Source: a virus
Length of the DNA stretch: 48,141 nucleotides
Virus record (IMG/VR): IMGVR_UViG_3300021138_001874
Span: 1-48,141 of that record
Strand: one strand, 5' to 3'
Shown: positions 38,480 to 45,341 of the stretch, piece after piece
Layout of the letters: every line of letters begins with the position of its first letter
Position numbering within the stretch: position 1 is the stretch's first letter
The notes under the pieces: generated by a model
What the model saw: only the letters and a program-made list of their open reading frames with translations
The model's database searches: none
What the model was told of the DNA's origin: nothing
Translations under genes and position numbers: made by a program

Positions 38480-38566
38480 TACTTAACCCTTAAAATTTAA
38501 AAATACCCTTATGTTAAAATCCGACTTCTCACTTCCATCAACTAACACAAGGGTGAAACTATAGAC

Positions 38567-38767
38567 ATGCAAAACGTCCGATCTAAAGCAATTAAAGCAA
38601 TTGGCTATGACGATCAAACCAGTCGCTTATTTATTCAATTCACACATAACCCAAAAATCTATCATTACTACCAAGTGCCTAAAGCTATCTACTCAGGTTT
38701 TATGGCAGCCAGTTCTAAGGGTGATTACTACAATAGTTACATTCGCGACCATTACACGGCCGCCTAA
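38567..38767 (+). CDS. KTSC-domain protein
   Basis: 66 aa. SKAIKAIGYDDQTSRLFIQF, then YHYYQVPKAIYSGFMAASSK and YNSYIRDHY match the KTSC domain, found in many phage and lysyl-tRNA-synthetase-linked proteins, of unknown function. Lone rightward gene within the leftward operon. Its last 53 bp overlap the convergent 90-aa gene. Confidence 0.85.
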   Translation: MQNVRSKAIKAIGYDDQTSRLFIQFTHNPKIYHYYQVPKAIYSGFMAASSKGDYYNSYIRDHYTAA

Positions 38768-38987
38768 CGACAACAAAATCACTGTGCACATATTCTTGTC
38801 CTGTAGACGTATGTGCGCCGTATTTAACAATAAGCTCTTCAAGCGCATTTATTTCTTTGTCAAAACAAGTTGTCCAAGACGTTTCAACCTGAAAACCAAG
38901 GTCAGGCCTATCGGTAATCAAGCAATAGTTATTGCCCAGCATCGCCAAGATGGCTTGATTAATAATCCGAACATCCGCCTCATCCAT
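38715..38987 (-). CDS. Hypothetical early protein
   Basis: 90 aa, MDEADVRIINQAILAMLGNN then a beta-rich part (LGFQVETSWTTCFDKEINAL). Start overlaps the end of the Cro-like gene by eight bases. The C-terminus overlaps the KTSC gene on the other strand; the last residues (PCNGRECNYCSNHP) may be the least reliable part. No family recognised. Confidence 0.5.
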   Translation of the reverse strand: MDEADVRIINQAILAMLGNNYCLITDRPDLGFQVETSWTTCFDKEINALEELIVKYGAHTSTGQEYVHSDFVVVRRPCNGRECNYCSNHP

Positions 38988-39210
38988 TGTTATTTTCCAA
39001 AGATGTCGGGGCGGATTTTCTAGGGTAGATAGAATCCATCATTTCTGTATCACTGAAGCCATAAGCATCTTGTATAGGTCTAACTCGTTCAGCATGGGGA
39101 ATTTTTTTTCCATTAATCCAATCCGACAAAGTAGAGTCGGCTATGCCTAGCGCAGCTGCCGCTAGGATTTGATTACCGTATATTTTTTTTAACTTAAGGA
39201 ATATGTTCAT
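38980..39210 (-). CDS. cro: Cro-like regulator
   Basis: 76 aa from ATG 39210 (MNIFLKLKKIYGNQILAAAA). HTH with LGIADSTLSDWINGKKIPHA, similar to the CI-like protein's DWINGEKLPS. First gene of the leftward early operon and divergent from the repressor, the classic cro position. Earlier ATGs in the frame lie within the operator region and are unlikely starts. Confidence 0.8.
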   Translation of the reverse strand: MNIFLKLKKIYGNQILAAAALGIADSTLSDWINGKKIPHAERVRPIQDAYGFSDTEMMDSIYPRKSAPTSLENNNG

Positions 39211-39220
39211 GGTTATATTA

Positions 39221-39259
39221 TTAGCCAATAGCGAATTATTTGCAACAGTTAATAGCGAA
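39221..39259. promoter_or_regulatory. Repressor operators at the cI/cro junction
   Basis: Two sites with the core AATAGCGAA: O1 TTAGCCAATAGCGAA (39221-39235) and O2 with the core at 39251-39259. Located between the divergent repressor and cro-like genes. Matching sites occur again at 43779-43817. Confidence 0.65.
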
Positions 39260-39283
39260 TTATGTTTGATAGATAATAAGGTG

Positions 39284-39778
39284 ATGAAATACCCAGAATA
39301 TGCCACTAGATTTAAACGGGCTTGGAAAGAGTTTAAGTCACCCATAAAAACCCAAAAGGAATTGGCGATTAAACTTGGAGTTGCTCAAGCAACTGTGAGT
39401 GACTGGATTAATGGGGAAAAATTACCGTCTATGGACACGGCGCTTGATATATCAGAAAAACTAGATTGTTGCGTTGTCTGGCTACTGACAGGCAAAGGCC
39501 AAAAATCCCCCAACGACCCGCCAGACTTACGAAACGTCATCGACGTGACTCACCTAAGCCCAGATCAGATCCAAGCCGTTAAGCTCATCATTGCCCAATT
39601 TGAGCAAACAAATCCGCCTAAATATGAACAAAAACTGTTGACAGCGCCTGCTGAAAATGCGGGGGGGGCATCTGAGCAAGCTCAACAGCCTCAAGCCCAA
39701 GATAGACGAGTAACCAACCATCAACGCTTCATGAAAAATTTACATGGAATGATTAGATCGACCTGCAGTAGCGAGTGA
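39284..39778 (+). CDS. CI-like phage repressor
   Basis: 164 aa from ATG 39284. HTH TQKELAIKLGVAQATVSDWI, then NGEKLPSMDTALDISEKL. No S24 peptidase domain is present, so it is not LexA-type self-cleaving; the C-terminal half carries the LSPDQIQAVKLIIAQFEQTN tail, which is repeated in a small gene at 19320, and a Gln/Ala-rich end. Eight G (39661-39668) in the C-terminal codons could slip. Expected to bind the AATAGCGAA operators and maintain lysogeny. Confidence 0.85.
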   Translation: MKYPEYATRFKRAWKEFKSPIKTQKELAIKLGVAQATVSDWINGEKLPSMDTALDISEKLDCCVVWLLTGKGQKSPNDPPDLRNVIDVTHLSPDQIQAVKLIIAQFEQTNPPKYEQKLLTAPAENAGGASEQAQQPQAQDRRVTNHQRFMKNLHGMIRSTCSSE

Positions 39779-39962
39779 GTGTTTATGCTATGGCGGTAAT
39801 GATAAAATGAAAATAAATTATAATGCGTGTTTTTGCTCAAGCCCAAGCCCAAGCCGTGACTTAAGCTATGCGACGATGCCTGCAAGGTCTAACCTGAAAT
39901 GAGTTATAATGAACGTAGAAATAAAACGAGTCGCTAAGCGACCATTTACGGAGCGCGTTTAA

Positions 39963-40517
39963 ATGCTTATTAATCATGATAGAGAAAAGCTTATTCAAGC
40001 GATTATTTATTTTGCAAAAAACACACAATATTGCGGCAAAATAAAATTGTTTAAACTGCTTTATTTCCTTGATTTTGAGCACTATAAAATTACTGGGCGC
40101 AGTGTCACAGGACTAACTTATAGTGCGTGGAAAATGGGGCCAGTTCCGACCGCGCTATATGAAGAAATAGACTCACCTGAGCCAGATTTTGCCCTAGCAA
40201 TAAGCGTATCAGAAAAGCCCACACCCTATGGTCGGCCCATGTTGTCATTTAAGCCGAACAGTGCCTTTTTAGGAACGCTATTTTCAAGGCGTGAATTAAA
40301 GCTATTGGAAAAGTTAGCGCACGAGTACCAAGAAACAAAATCAGACGATATGATAGAGGCGACACACCTTGAAAATATGCCTTGGGATCAGGTCTATAAT
40401 AAACAAGGTAATAAACAAGCTGTAATCCCTTACGAATATGCGTTACAAATAAACGAGCGCGACGATATGCTAAGGCTAATTCAAGAGCGCAAGGAGATGG
40501 TTGAGGCGCTTGGATGA
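39963..40517 (+). CDS. Panacea (DUF4065/SocA-like) protein
   Basis: 184 aa. KLFKLLYFLDFEHYKITGRS, then LTYSAWKMGPVPTALYEEID and the C-terminal DMIEATHLENMPWDQVYN are the signature of the Panacea/DUF4065 domain, a common antitoxin for diverse toxins. The expected toxin partner follows directly but is reduced to 23 codons. A hairpin GTCGC/GCGAC precedes the gene at 39930. Confidence 0.85.
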   Translation: MLINHDREKLIQAIIYFAKNTQYCGKIKLFKLLYFLDFEHYKITGRSVTGLTYSAWKMGPVPTALYEEIDSPEPDFALAISVSEKPTPYGRPMLSFKPNSAFLGTLFSRRELKLLEKLAHEYQETKSDDMIEATHLENMPWDQVYNKQGNKQAVIPYEYALQINERDDMLRLIQERKEMVEALG

Positions 40518-40585
40518 ATGCCGGCTCCATATTTTTTGATACCAACTTTCACTCGCTACACATTGATAAAGGTTTAAAAAACTAG
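40514..40585 (+). pseudogene. Truncated partner of the Panacea gene
   Basis: 23 codons overlapping the Panacea stop by four bases (ATGA): AGSIFFDTNFHSLHIDKGLK. The pattern GxIFFDxNFxxxD resembles the N-termini of proteins encoded next to Panacea antitoxins, so this may be the start of a lost toxin gene. The rest of the expected gene is absent. Confidence 0.45.
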
Positions 40586-40725
40586 ATAAATAACCGCACT
40601 TAAAGCGGGAATTATTAAGAGGCAATGCTGTCTAAGTTGGCACATTGTGGACAAACATCCCTATTAAACTTACTATACATAAACCTTTAGTAGTAATTCT
40701 ATGCATAATCATTGCAGGTAAAAAT

Positions 40726-40968
40726 ATGGTTATTATCGATTTTTCAAAAACATCAAAACAAGCATTTATAAATGGGTTTTCAAAAGGGCTTGCGGCGCCC
40801 GTCATGTTATTTGGAAGCTTTGACGCGCCACCTTTAGTAGAAATAAAACAAATATATGCTCAACCAATTAGTGATGAAAACGCACTGCAAAGTGATTGGT
40901 ATAAAATTGGCACAGACATTAATAATGTAATATCTCGATATGACTCAAAAGTCAGTACAGAAAAATAA
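40726..40968 (+). CDS. Hypothetical protein
   Basis: 80 aa from ATG 40726: IIDFSKTSKQAFINGFSKGL, then a segment PLVEIKQIYAQPISDENALQ. The upstream ATG at 40645 would add a hydrophobic leader (VVILCIIIAGK) but has no ribosome site. Function unknown. Overlaps the DUF2335 gene by 29 bp, so both are probably one unit. Confidence 0.55.
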   Translation: MVIIDFSKTSKQAFINGFSKGLAAPVMLFGSFDAPPLVEIKQIYAQPISDENALQSDWYKIGTDINNVISRYDSKVSTEK

Positions 40969-41374
40969 CAGAAGGGCTATTAAGCAAACTGCTACTAGCC
41001 AATCTTCTTTAACCCATTATCAAGGCCCCATTCCTCCCCCTGATATTTTAAAGGGATTAGATGATTTGGTGCCAGGCACGGCGGCAAAATTAATTCAATT
41101 AGCGCTTGAAGAATCCGCACATCGAAGAACATTAGAAATTAAAGTTGCAGACGCTAATATTTCAGCTCAACAAAAACAAACAGAAATTAATCTAAAACAA
41201 ACAAAAGCTGTATTTACAAGTGATCTCTTAGGACAAATATTTGGCTTTTTAGTTTGCATTACTTCAATAGGCTTATCAGGTTATTTAGGATATAAGGATC
41301 ATGAAGCATTAGCTTTTGCAATTGCCGCTATTCCCACAGCTGCAATTATTAAAGCATTCATTATAAAAAAATAA
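40940..41374 (+). CDS. DUF2335 membrane protein
   Basis: 144 aa. HYQGPIPPPDILKGLDDLVP and AAKLIQLALEESAHRRTLE match DUF2335, a family of phage/prophage-associated membrane proteins. Two transmembrane helices follow (ILGQIFGFLVCITSIGLS-like and AFAIAAIPTAAIIKAF). The cytosolic N-terminal half may bind a partner. Terminator directly after. Confidence 0.8.
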   Translation: MTQKSVQKNNRRAIKQTATSQSSLTHYQGPIPPPDILKGLDDLVPGTAAKLIQLALEESAHRRTLEIKVADANISAQQKQTEINLKQTKAVFTSDLLGQIFGFLVCITSIGLSGYLGYKDHEALAFAIAAIPTAAIIKAFIIKK

Positions 41375-41408
41375 TTAGCTAAGTTAAACAACTCAACTTG
41401 ACATCAAA

Positions 41409-41429
41409 CCGCTTAACTGCGGTTTTTTT
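41409..41429 (+). terminator. Terminator after DUF2335 gene
   Basis: CCGC-TTAACT-GCGG stem followed by seven T. It also begins the repeated spacer element (ACACCCACTTAAAAAA...) described separately. Confidence 0.75.
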
Positions 41430-41480
41430 ACACCCACTTAAAAAAATACTCAATCACCCATCCTGCCTTGTGCGGGTTTT
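41423..41480 (+). repeat. Repeated spacer/terminator element, copy 1
   Basis: TTTTTTTACACCCACTTAAA and following TACTCAATCA, then CATCCTGCCTTGTGCGGG plus T tract. The second half can fold as CCTGC/GCGGG with U tract. Copies also at 42153 and 43688. Confidence 0.65.
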
Positions 41481-41500
41481 TGCGACTAATATTTCATACC

Positions 41501-41890
41501 TCAATGCCTCATAGCCTCTCTAGCAGCTTGAGCAAGGAAACCTGAGCGTGTTGCCCCGTGCGCTTTTGCATAACTATCAATCTCACTGACTAAACTTTGT
41601 GGCATAGAGATATTTAAGCGCACGGGTTTAGTATCAAGCTTTGTAACATCCACATCAATTAATAACCAAACTCCATCAACATAATCAGCATCCGTCACTA
41701 GCTTATCTAATGAACTAGGCTTAGGTAACTCTAAGTTTTGACCCTCGCACCATAGCTCAATAGCCTCCTGAACCATGCGAGGCAAATCTTGCCAGTCATC
41801 AGCCGCAGAAAAACACCCAGGAAAATCGGGGATAGAAACACCGTGGGCGTGAGCTGCATCGCCTAAATGGATATACACAGGATATAACAT
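41501..41890 (-). CDS. hicB: HicB antitoxin
   Basis: 129 aa. N-terminal partial RNase H-like fold (VSIPDFPGCFSAADDW) and a C-terminal ribbon-helix-helix (VRLNISMPQSLVSEIDSYAK). Located eight bases after HicA, the usual toxin-first order. Bound HicB blocks the HicA active site and represses the operon. Confidence 0.9.
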   Translation of the reverse strand: MLYPVYIHLGDAAHAHGVSIPDFPGCFSAADDWQDLPRMVQEAIELWCEGQNLELPKPSSLDKLVTDADYVDGVWLLIDVDVTKLDTKPVRLNISMPQSLVSEIDSYAKAHGATRSGFLAQAAREAMRH

Positions 41891-41898
41891 AAAATCTC

Positions 41899-42084
41899 CT
41901 ACCAGTCCCAGCCGGCTTGTTTGTAAATATTACGTAAAGTACCTATTGCCAAATCCTTGCGCGGATGTGGCACGACGACATGGCCAAGCTTAGTGGTGTG
42001 CGCAAATTTTTCATGATCGCCTTTGCCACCCACCTTAAACCAACCTTCTTTTTGTAAACGCTTAATAATGTCTTTGCTGTTCAT
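41899..42084 (-). CDS. hicA: HicA toxin
   Basis: 61 aa. dsRBD-like fold with KRLQKEGWFKVGGKGDHEKF and VVPHPRKDLAIGTLRNI, including the conserved His of the mRNA interferase active site. Ribosome site AGGGT. Full length and intact. Confidence 0.9.
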   Translation of the reverse strand: MNSKDIIKRLQKEGWFKVGGKGDHEKFAHTTKLGHVVVPHPRKDLAIGTLRNIYKQAGWDW

Positions 42085-42152
42085 ACCCTAAATTATACAC
42101 ACAAATACACAATAAAGCTAAACAAGCCTACTCAAAACAAATCCTCCTCACA

Positions 42153-42170
42153 CATCCTGCCTTGTGCGGG
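42153..42170 (+). repeat. Repeated terminator element, copy 2
   Basis: CATCCTGCCTTGTGCGGG followed by GTTTTG. Same as copies at 41459 and 43688; hairpin CCTGC/GCGGG. Lies between the HicAB and DUF4258 cassettes. Confidence 0.6.
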
Positions 42171-42177
42171 GTTTTGT

Positions 42178-42200
42178 AAATGTCCGCTAGGCGGACATTT
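42178..42200 (+). promoter_or_regulatory. Palindromic operator candidate
   Basis: Ten-base arms AAATGTCCGC and GCGGACATTT around TAG. It lies 19 bp before the start of the DUF4258/HTH pair, where an autoregulatory antitoxin site would be expected; a weak hairpin terminator is the alternative. Confidence 0.5.
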
Positions 42201-42219
42201 AAAGATTTTGCGCGAGTGT

Positions 42220-42468
42220 ATGACTGATGACTCTAAAATATTTATTAGTCCTCATGCTAAAAAGCGAATGACAGAACGGAACATTACCCTTAAGCAGGTT
42301 TTAACCTGTATAGAGAAAGGCAGGATTAGCGAATCACCCTATAGAGACATAAAGGGAGATTGGCGGTGTATAATTGATCATTACACATCAGGCAGCGCAG
42401 TAACCGTAGCAACTGCCTTTAAATATAATAATAACGGAGAGTACATAGTTGTTGTGACTGTGTTTTGA
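42220..42468 (+). CDS. DUF4258 toxin-like protein
   Basis: 82 aa from ATG 42220: PHAKKRMTERNITLKQVLTC, then SPYRDIKGDWRCIIDHYTSG and a strand ending VVTVF. This is DUF4258, a RelE-related family that often forms type II modules with an HTH antitoxin. The next gene overlaps the stop with its alternative start and starts 14 bases later. Confidence 0.8.
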   Translation: MTDDSKIFISPHAKKRMTERNITLKQVLTCIEKGRISESPYRDIKGDWRCIIDHYTSGSAVTVATAFKYNNNGEYIVVVTVF

Positions 42469-42482
42469 ATGAGGCTGGTAAT

Positions 42483-42920
42483 ATGTATCACTATCAAGAA
42501 AGCGGATTAAATAACATTTGGCTTGTTAATGGCTACACTACGCTAGACGACCCTGAGTATGGGCGGTGCGTGTCCATTACTGATGTCTTTGGATTAAATA
42601 AAGCTATTGCTCATAACCTTATCTACAATAAGCCTACACTTAGCGGGGAGGAGTTTAGATTTTTGCGTAAAGAACTCGACTTATCGCAAAAAGCTTTAGC
42701 CGACTTGATCGGCAAAGATGAGCAGTCAGTTGCTAGATGGGAAAAAAGCGGTAAAGCCCCCAAGTGGGCAGATAGAATGCTAAGAGCCTGTTTAATTGAG
42801 TTTTATGGTGAGGCAACAGGTATTTTAGAATTGATAGCTAGAATTAAAGATATTGATGAAAAAGAACAGGAAAAAGAAATATTTAAGGATTATGATTCGG
42901 GCTGGAAGCGAGCCGCTTAA
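42483..42920 (+). CDS. HTH antitoxin of the DUF4258 module
   Basis: 145 aa from ATG 42483 (GAGG upstream). N-terminal toxin-binding part (MYHYQESGLNNIWLVNGYTT), then HTH: RKELDLSQKALADLIGKDEQ, SVARWEKSGKAPKWADRMLR, as in MqsA/HigA-like antitoxins. It would also bind the palindrome at 42178. Confidence 0.8.
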   Translation: MYHYQESGLNNIWLVNGYTTLDDPEYGRCVSITDVFGLNKAIAHNLIYNKPTLSGEEFRFLRKELDLSQKALADLIGKDEQSVARWEKSGKAPKWADRMLRACLIEFYGEATGILELIARIKDIDEKEQEKEIFKDYDSGWKRAA

Positions 42921-42936
42921 ATAATATCACTCTATT

Positions 42937-42990
42937 AACCCGCACTCAGCGGGTTTTTTAATACCACAAGCCCCTTAACTGGGGTTTTTT
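42937..42990 (+). terminator. Double terminator after the DUF4258 module
   Basis: ACCCGC-actca-GCGGGT with T6 (42938-42959) and CCCC-ttaact-GGGG with T6 (42971-42990). The second could also stop convergent transcription. Confidence 0.75.
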
Positions 42991-43027
42991 GTGCCTTTTA
43001 AAGGTGATATGCGTTCACCTTTAACTT

Positions 43028-43315
43028 TTAAGCTGCCCAATCCAGCTCAATCTTAAACTGTAGTCCTGCTTTAATAGCGAGCGATAGCAGCATATCTAGG
43101 CTAAACTTCTTCCATTGACCACGAACTAAGTTAGATACCCGAGATTGAGTAATCCCAAGCCTTTCGGCAACTTCTTCTTGCGTTAAGTCTTTCTCTATAA
43201 TCCACAGTCTTAACTTGGCCATCAAATTAGCACGAATCTGCAATACTTCGGCCTCATGGGGCGGAAAGCCAAGGGCTATAAATAAATTCTCGCTAGCCTC
43301 AATAATTTCTGTCAT
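43028..43315 (-). CDS. XRE antitoxin of a RelE-type module
   Basis: 95 aa. HTH TQEEVAERLGITQSRVSNLV, GQWKKFSLDMLLSLAIKAGL. N-terminal linker to the toxin. Intact; it is coupled to the damaged toxin gene by a TAATG overlap. Confidence 0.85.
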   Translation of the reverse strand: MTEIIEASENLFIALGFPPHEAEVLQIRANLMAKLRLWIIEKDLTQEEVAERLGITQSRVSNLVRGQWKKFSLDMLLSLAIKAGLQFKIELDWAA

Positions 43316-43630
43316 TACTTTTCTCCAATTTGCTTAAAGCGTAACCTAGCTAATTCAAGATCACGCGGGGCGGTTTTCTGGGTTTTTTTCTGAAAACAAT
43401 GTAATACATATACGCCCTCAGGCAGTGCCGCTAAATAAACAACTCTAAATATCCCGTTTGCTCTTATTCGTATCTCACGAACGCCAGCACCAATACTAGG
43501 CATAGGCTTCCAGTCTGATGGATTAAGCCCTAATTGGACTTGATAAAGCTCAATACCAGCATCACGCCTAGCATCTTCTGGAAAATCCCGAAGATCGTCT
43601 TTGCTGACCTAAGAATATAGTTTTTTTCAT
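43315..43630 (-). pseudogene. RelE/Gp49-like toxin gene with frameshift
   Basis: The family N-terminus reads MKKTIFLG from ATG 43630 in one frame, and the rest (SKDDLRDFPEDARRDAGIEL, YQVQLGLNPSDWKPMPSIGA, REIRIRANGIFRVVYL, VLHCFQKKTQKTA) in another. The shift lies at about 43606-43609 and fits loss of two bases. An internal ATG at 43503 gives only a 62-aa C-terminal piece. The paired antitoxin remains intact. Confidence 0.75.
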
Positions 43631-43687
43631 AAGCCAATTATAAATCCTACTAACATTTATACAAGTTTTTATATATTTATAAGCCCC

Positions 43688-43740
43688 ATCCTGCCTTGTG
43701 CGGGTTTTTTTACACCCACTTAAAAAATACTCAATCAATC
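43688..43740 (+). repeat. Repeated spacer/terminator element, copy 3
   Basis: CATCCTGCCTTGTGCGGG with T7, followed by ACACCCACTTAAAAAATACT and CAATCA, the same two blocks as copy 1 but in the opposite order. Confidence 0.65.
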
Positions 43741-43778
43741 AAGCACTTAAATTATTTTACTGGGTTTTGTTGAAATAA

Positions 43779-43823
43779 TTCGCTATTGGCTATTGACATA
43801 AATTCGCTATAGGCGAATAATAT
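43779..43823 (+). promoter_or_regulatory. Rightward early promoter with CI operators
   Basis: TTGACA at 43793-43798, then AATAAT at 43816-43821 (17-bp spacer). TTCGCTATTGGCTAT (43779-43793) flanks it and TTCGCTATAGGCGAA (43803-43817), a near-perfect palindrome, lies inside the spacer. Both are the reverse complement of the AATAGCGAA core at the cI/cro junction, so the repressor should block this promoter. Confidence 0.7.
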
Positions 43824-43898
43824 CCCTCAACAGCCCAGCAAGCTGAAAAGATTTTAGCTTGCCAAGCTTTCTCCTAGGCCCGAAGGCCACACTCCGTA

Positions 43899-43922
43899 CC
43901 CCTCGCAATGAGGGGCTTTTTT
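43899..43922 (+). terminator. Leader terminator 1
   Basis: CCCCTC-gcaat-GAGGGG stem, then C and six T. About 75 nt after the expected start of the early transcript. Confidence 0.7.
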
Positions 43923-44056
43923 ACGAATCCTTAGTGATAGGCACTGTTTTTGAAGGTCAGTGTTTATCAGTAAGAATTTTGCGGCGGGAGTCCACCAGCT
44001 CCTTAATAAGCCTGGTGCAGTGGTTAACAATGGTTATGCCAATGCCGTAAAGCTAA

Positions 44057-44085
44057 CCCAGACCGGCTAAGAGTCTGGGATTTTA
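44057..44085 (+). terminator. Leader terminator 2
   Basis: CCCAGAC/GTCTGGG 7-bp stem followed by ATTTTAT. Confidence 0.6.
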
Positions 44086-44112
44086 TAGGTAACAACTTTA
44101 AATAAAGAGTAC

Positions 44113-44147
44113 CCCTCGATGGCTTAGCTTAGTCAAAGAGGGTTTTT
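44113..44147 (+). terminator. Leader terminator 3
   Basis: CCCTC/GAGGG stem with a 20-base loop followed by five T; weaker than the first because of the loop size. Confidence 0.5.
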
Positions 44148-44311
44148 ACGCATGGGATCTTAATCTTGTTCAACTGCAAGTAAAAAGCTACTTGTACAGG
44201 AAGCAGGCGAGATCCCATCCTTAAAAGTACGTACCCCGCAGAGCAACCTGCCTTAACAAAGCAACCTTTATTGCGCTGGACAGCTCCAGCGCACCTTATT
44301 GGAGAAAAGAA

Positions 44312-44539
44312 ATGAGCATTAAAAAAGACTACGCCAATAGAGCAACTCTATTAACCCCAACAGAAGACTATGACAACCACTGGCACAGTGATCTTGCAAT
44401 GGCACGTAAAGGTATTATTGCTGCTATTGTCGTGATAATAGCCGCACTTACTCTTTCAGTCGTATCTTACGCAGCCCAAGCTCCTGCAACTCAATCAGTA
44501 TCAAGCCAAAGCTTGGTTGATCAAAACGGAGAAGAGTAA
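44312..44539 (+). CDS. Small membrane protein before recT
   Basis: 75 aa with one transmembrane helix (GIIAAIVVIIAALTLSVVSY) flanked by a polar N-terminus and a Gln/Ser-rich tail. Ribosome site TTGGAGAAAAG. Its TAA overlaps the ATG of recT (TAATG). No family recognised; a membrane anchor or immunity-type function is possible. Confidence 0.65.
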   Translation: MSIKKDYANRATLLTPTEDYDNHWHSDLAMARKGIIAAIVVIIAALTLSVVSYAAQAPATQSVSSQSLVDQNGEE

Positions 44540-45330
44540 TGAACGCAGTAGTAAAAATTCAAGAAAACAATGGCATACAACCTATTGGTGCAGCGGAACT
44601 TGTTAGAAATCCATCCATGATGGATCAATTTAACGCCTTGGCCTCTGTTATGGCAGGCAGCAAAGTAACAATTCCTAAGCACTTGCAAGGCTCTACAAGT
44701 GATTGTTTTGCTATCGTATTACAAGCAGCACAATGGGGCATGTCGCCGTTTAGCGTTGCCCAAAAGACCCATTTAGTAAATGGTGTGCTGGGCTATGAAG
44801 CGCAATTAGTCAATGCAGTGATACAAGCATCAGGAGCAATTACCGGGCGCTTTCATTATGAATACACTGGAGAAGGCGAAAACTTAGCCTGCCGTGTAGG
44901 CGCAATTATTAGAGGCGAATCAGAAGTAGTCTGGAACGAATGGTTAACAGCTCGATCTGTAGCAACAAAAAATTCACCTTTATGGAAAACAAACCCAAAA
45001 CAACAGCTCGCTTACTTGCAAGTTAAAAACTGGGCAAGACTGTATTGCCCAGGCGCAATCTTGGGCGTGTATTCAGAAGATGAATTACCAGATGAAAAAA
45101 TTATTAATCAAGCAGGTAGCATTGAATCAAACACCGTAATTGATATAAAGCCAGAGCCTCGCACATGTTCAGACGAATATTTTAAAAAAAACCAATCAAA
45201 ATGGCGTGATCCAATCATTTCAGGGACTAAAAATGCTCAGGACGTCATTGATTACGTGGCAGCAAAAGGTTTTGTTTTTTCAGAAGAGCAGCTATTAGAA
45301 ATAGATAGCTGGACACACGAAAACGATTAA
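44539..45330 (+). CDS. recT: RecT-family single-strand annealing protein
   Basis: 263 aa. HLQGSTSDCFAIVLQAAQWG, SPFSVAQKTHLVNGVLGYEA, and later TNPKQQLAYLQVKNWARLYC, the RecT core. The C-terminus (DVIDYVAAKGFVFSEEQLLE) is less conserved. Works with the adjacent exonuclease in double-strand-break and replicative recombination (Red-like). Confidence 0.9.
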   Translation: MNAVVKIQENNGIQPIGAAELVRNPSMMDQFNALASVMAGSKVTIPKHLQGSTSDCFAIVLQAAQWGMSPFSVAQKTHLVNGVLGYEAQLVNAVIQASGAITGRFHYEYTGEGENLACRVGAIIRGESEVVWNEWLTARSVATKNSPLWKTNPKQQLAYLQVKNWARLYCPGAILGVYSEDELPDEKIINQAGSIESNTVIDIKPEPRTCSDEYFKKNQSKWRDPIISGTKNAQDVIDYVAAKGFVFSEEQLLEIDSWTHEND

Positions 45331-45341
45331 GGAGATAGATT

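Larger units (their letters stand above)
43824..44311 (+). ncRNA. Structured early leader RNA, no gene seen (488 nt)
   Basis: No credible gene. The region contains hairpins at GGCC-CGAA-GGCC (43878), CCCCTC/GAGGGG+T6 (43899-43922), CCCAGAC/GTCTGGG+ATTTTAT (44057-44085), CCCTC/GAGGG+T5 (44113-44147), a large ATGGGATCT/AGATCCCAT structure (44152-44218) with an inner CAAGTA/TACTTG stem, and GCGCTGGA/TCCAGCGC (44273-44292). At least three look like terminators, so elongation beyond them would need antitermination. The last hairpin stands just before the ribosome site of the next gene. Confidence 0.55.

Noticed and set aside
43859-44050. 63-aa plus-strand frame in the leader
   Set aside because: It spans a terminator hairpin and has no ribosome site, and its product resembles no protein.
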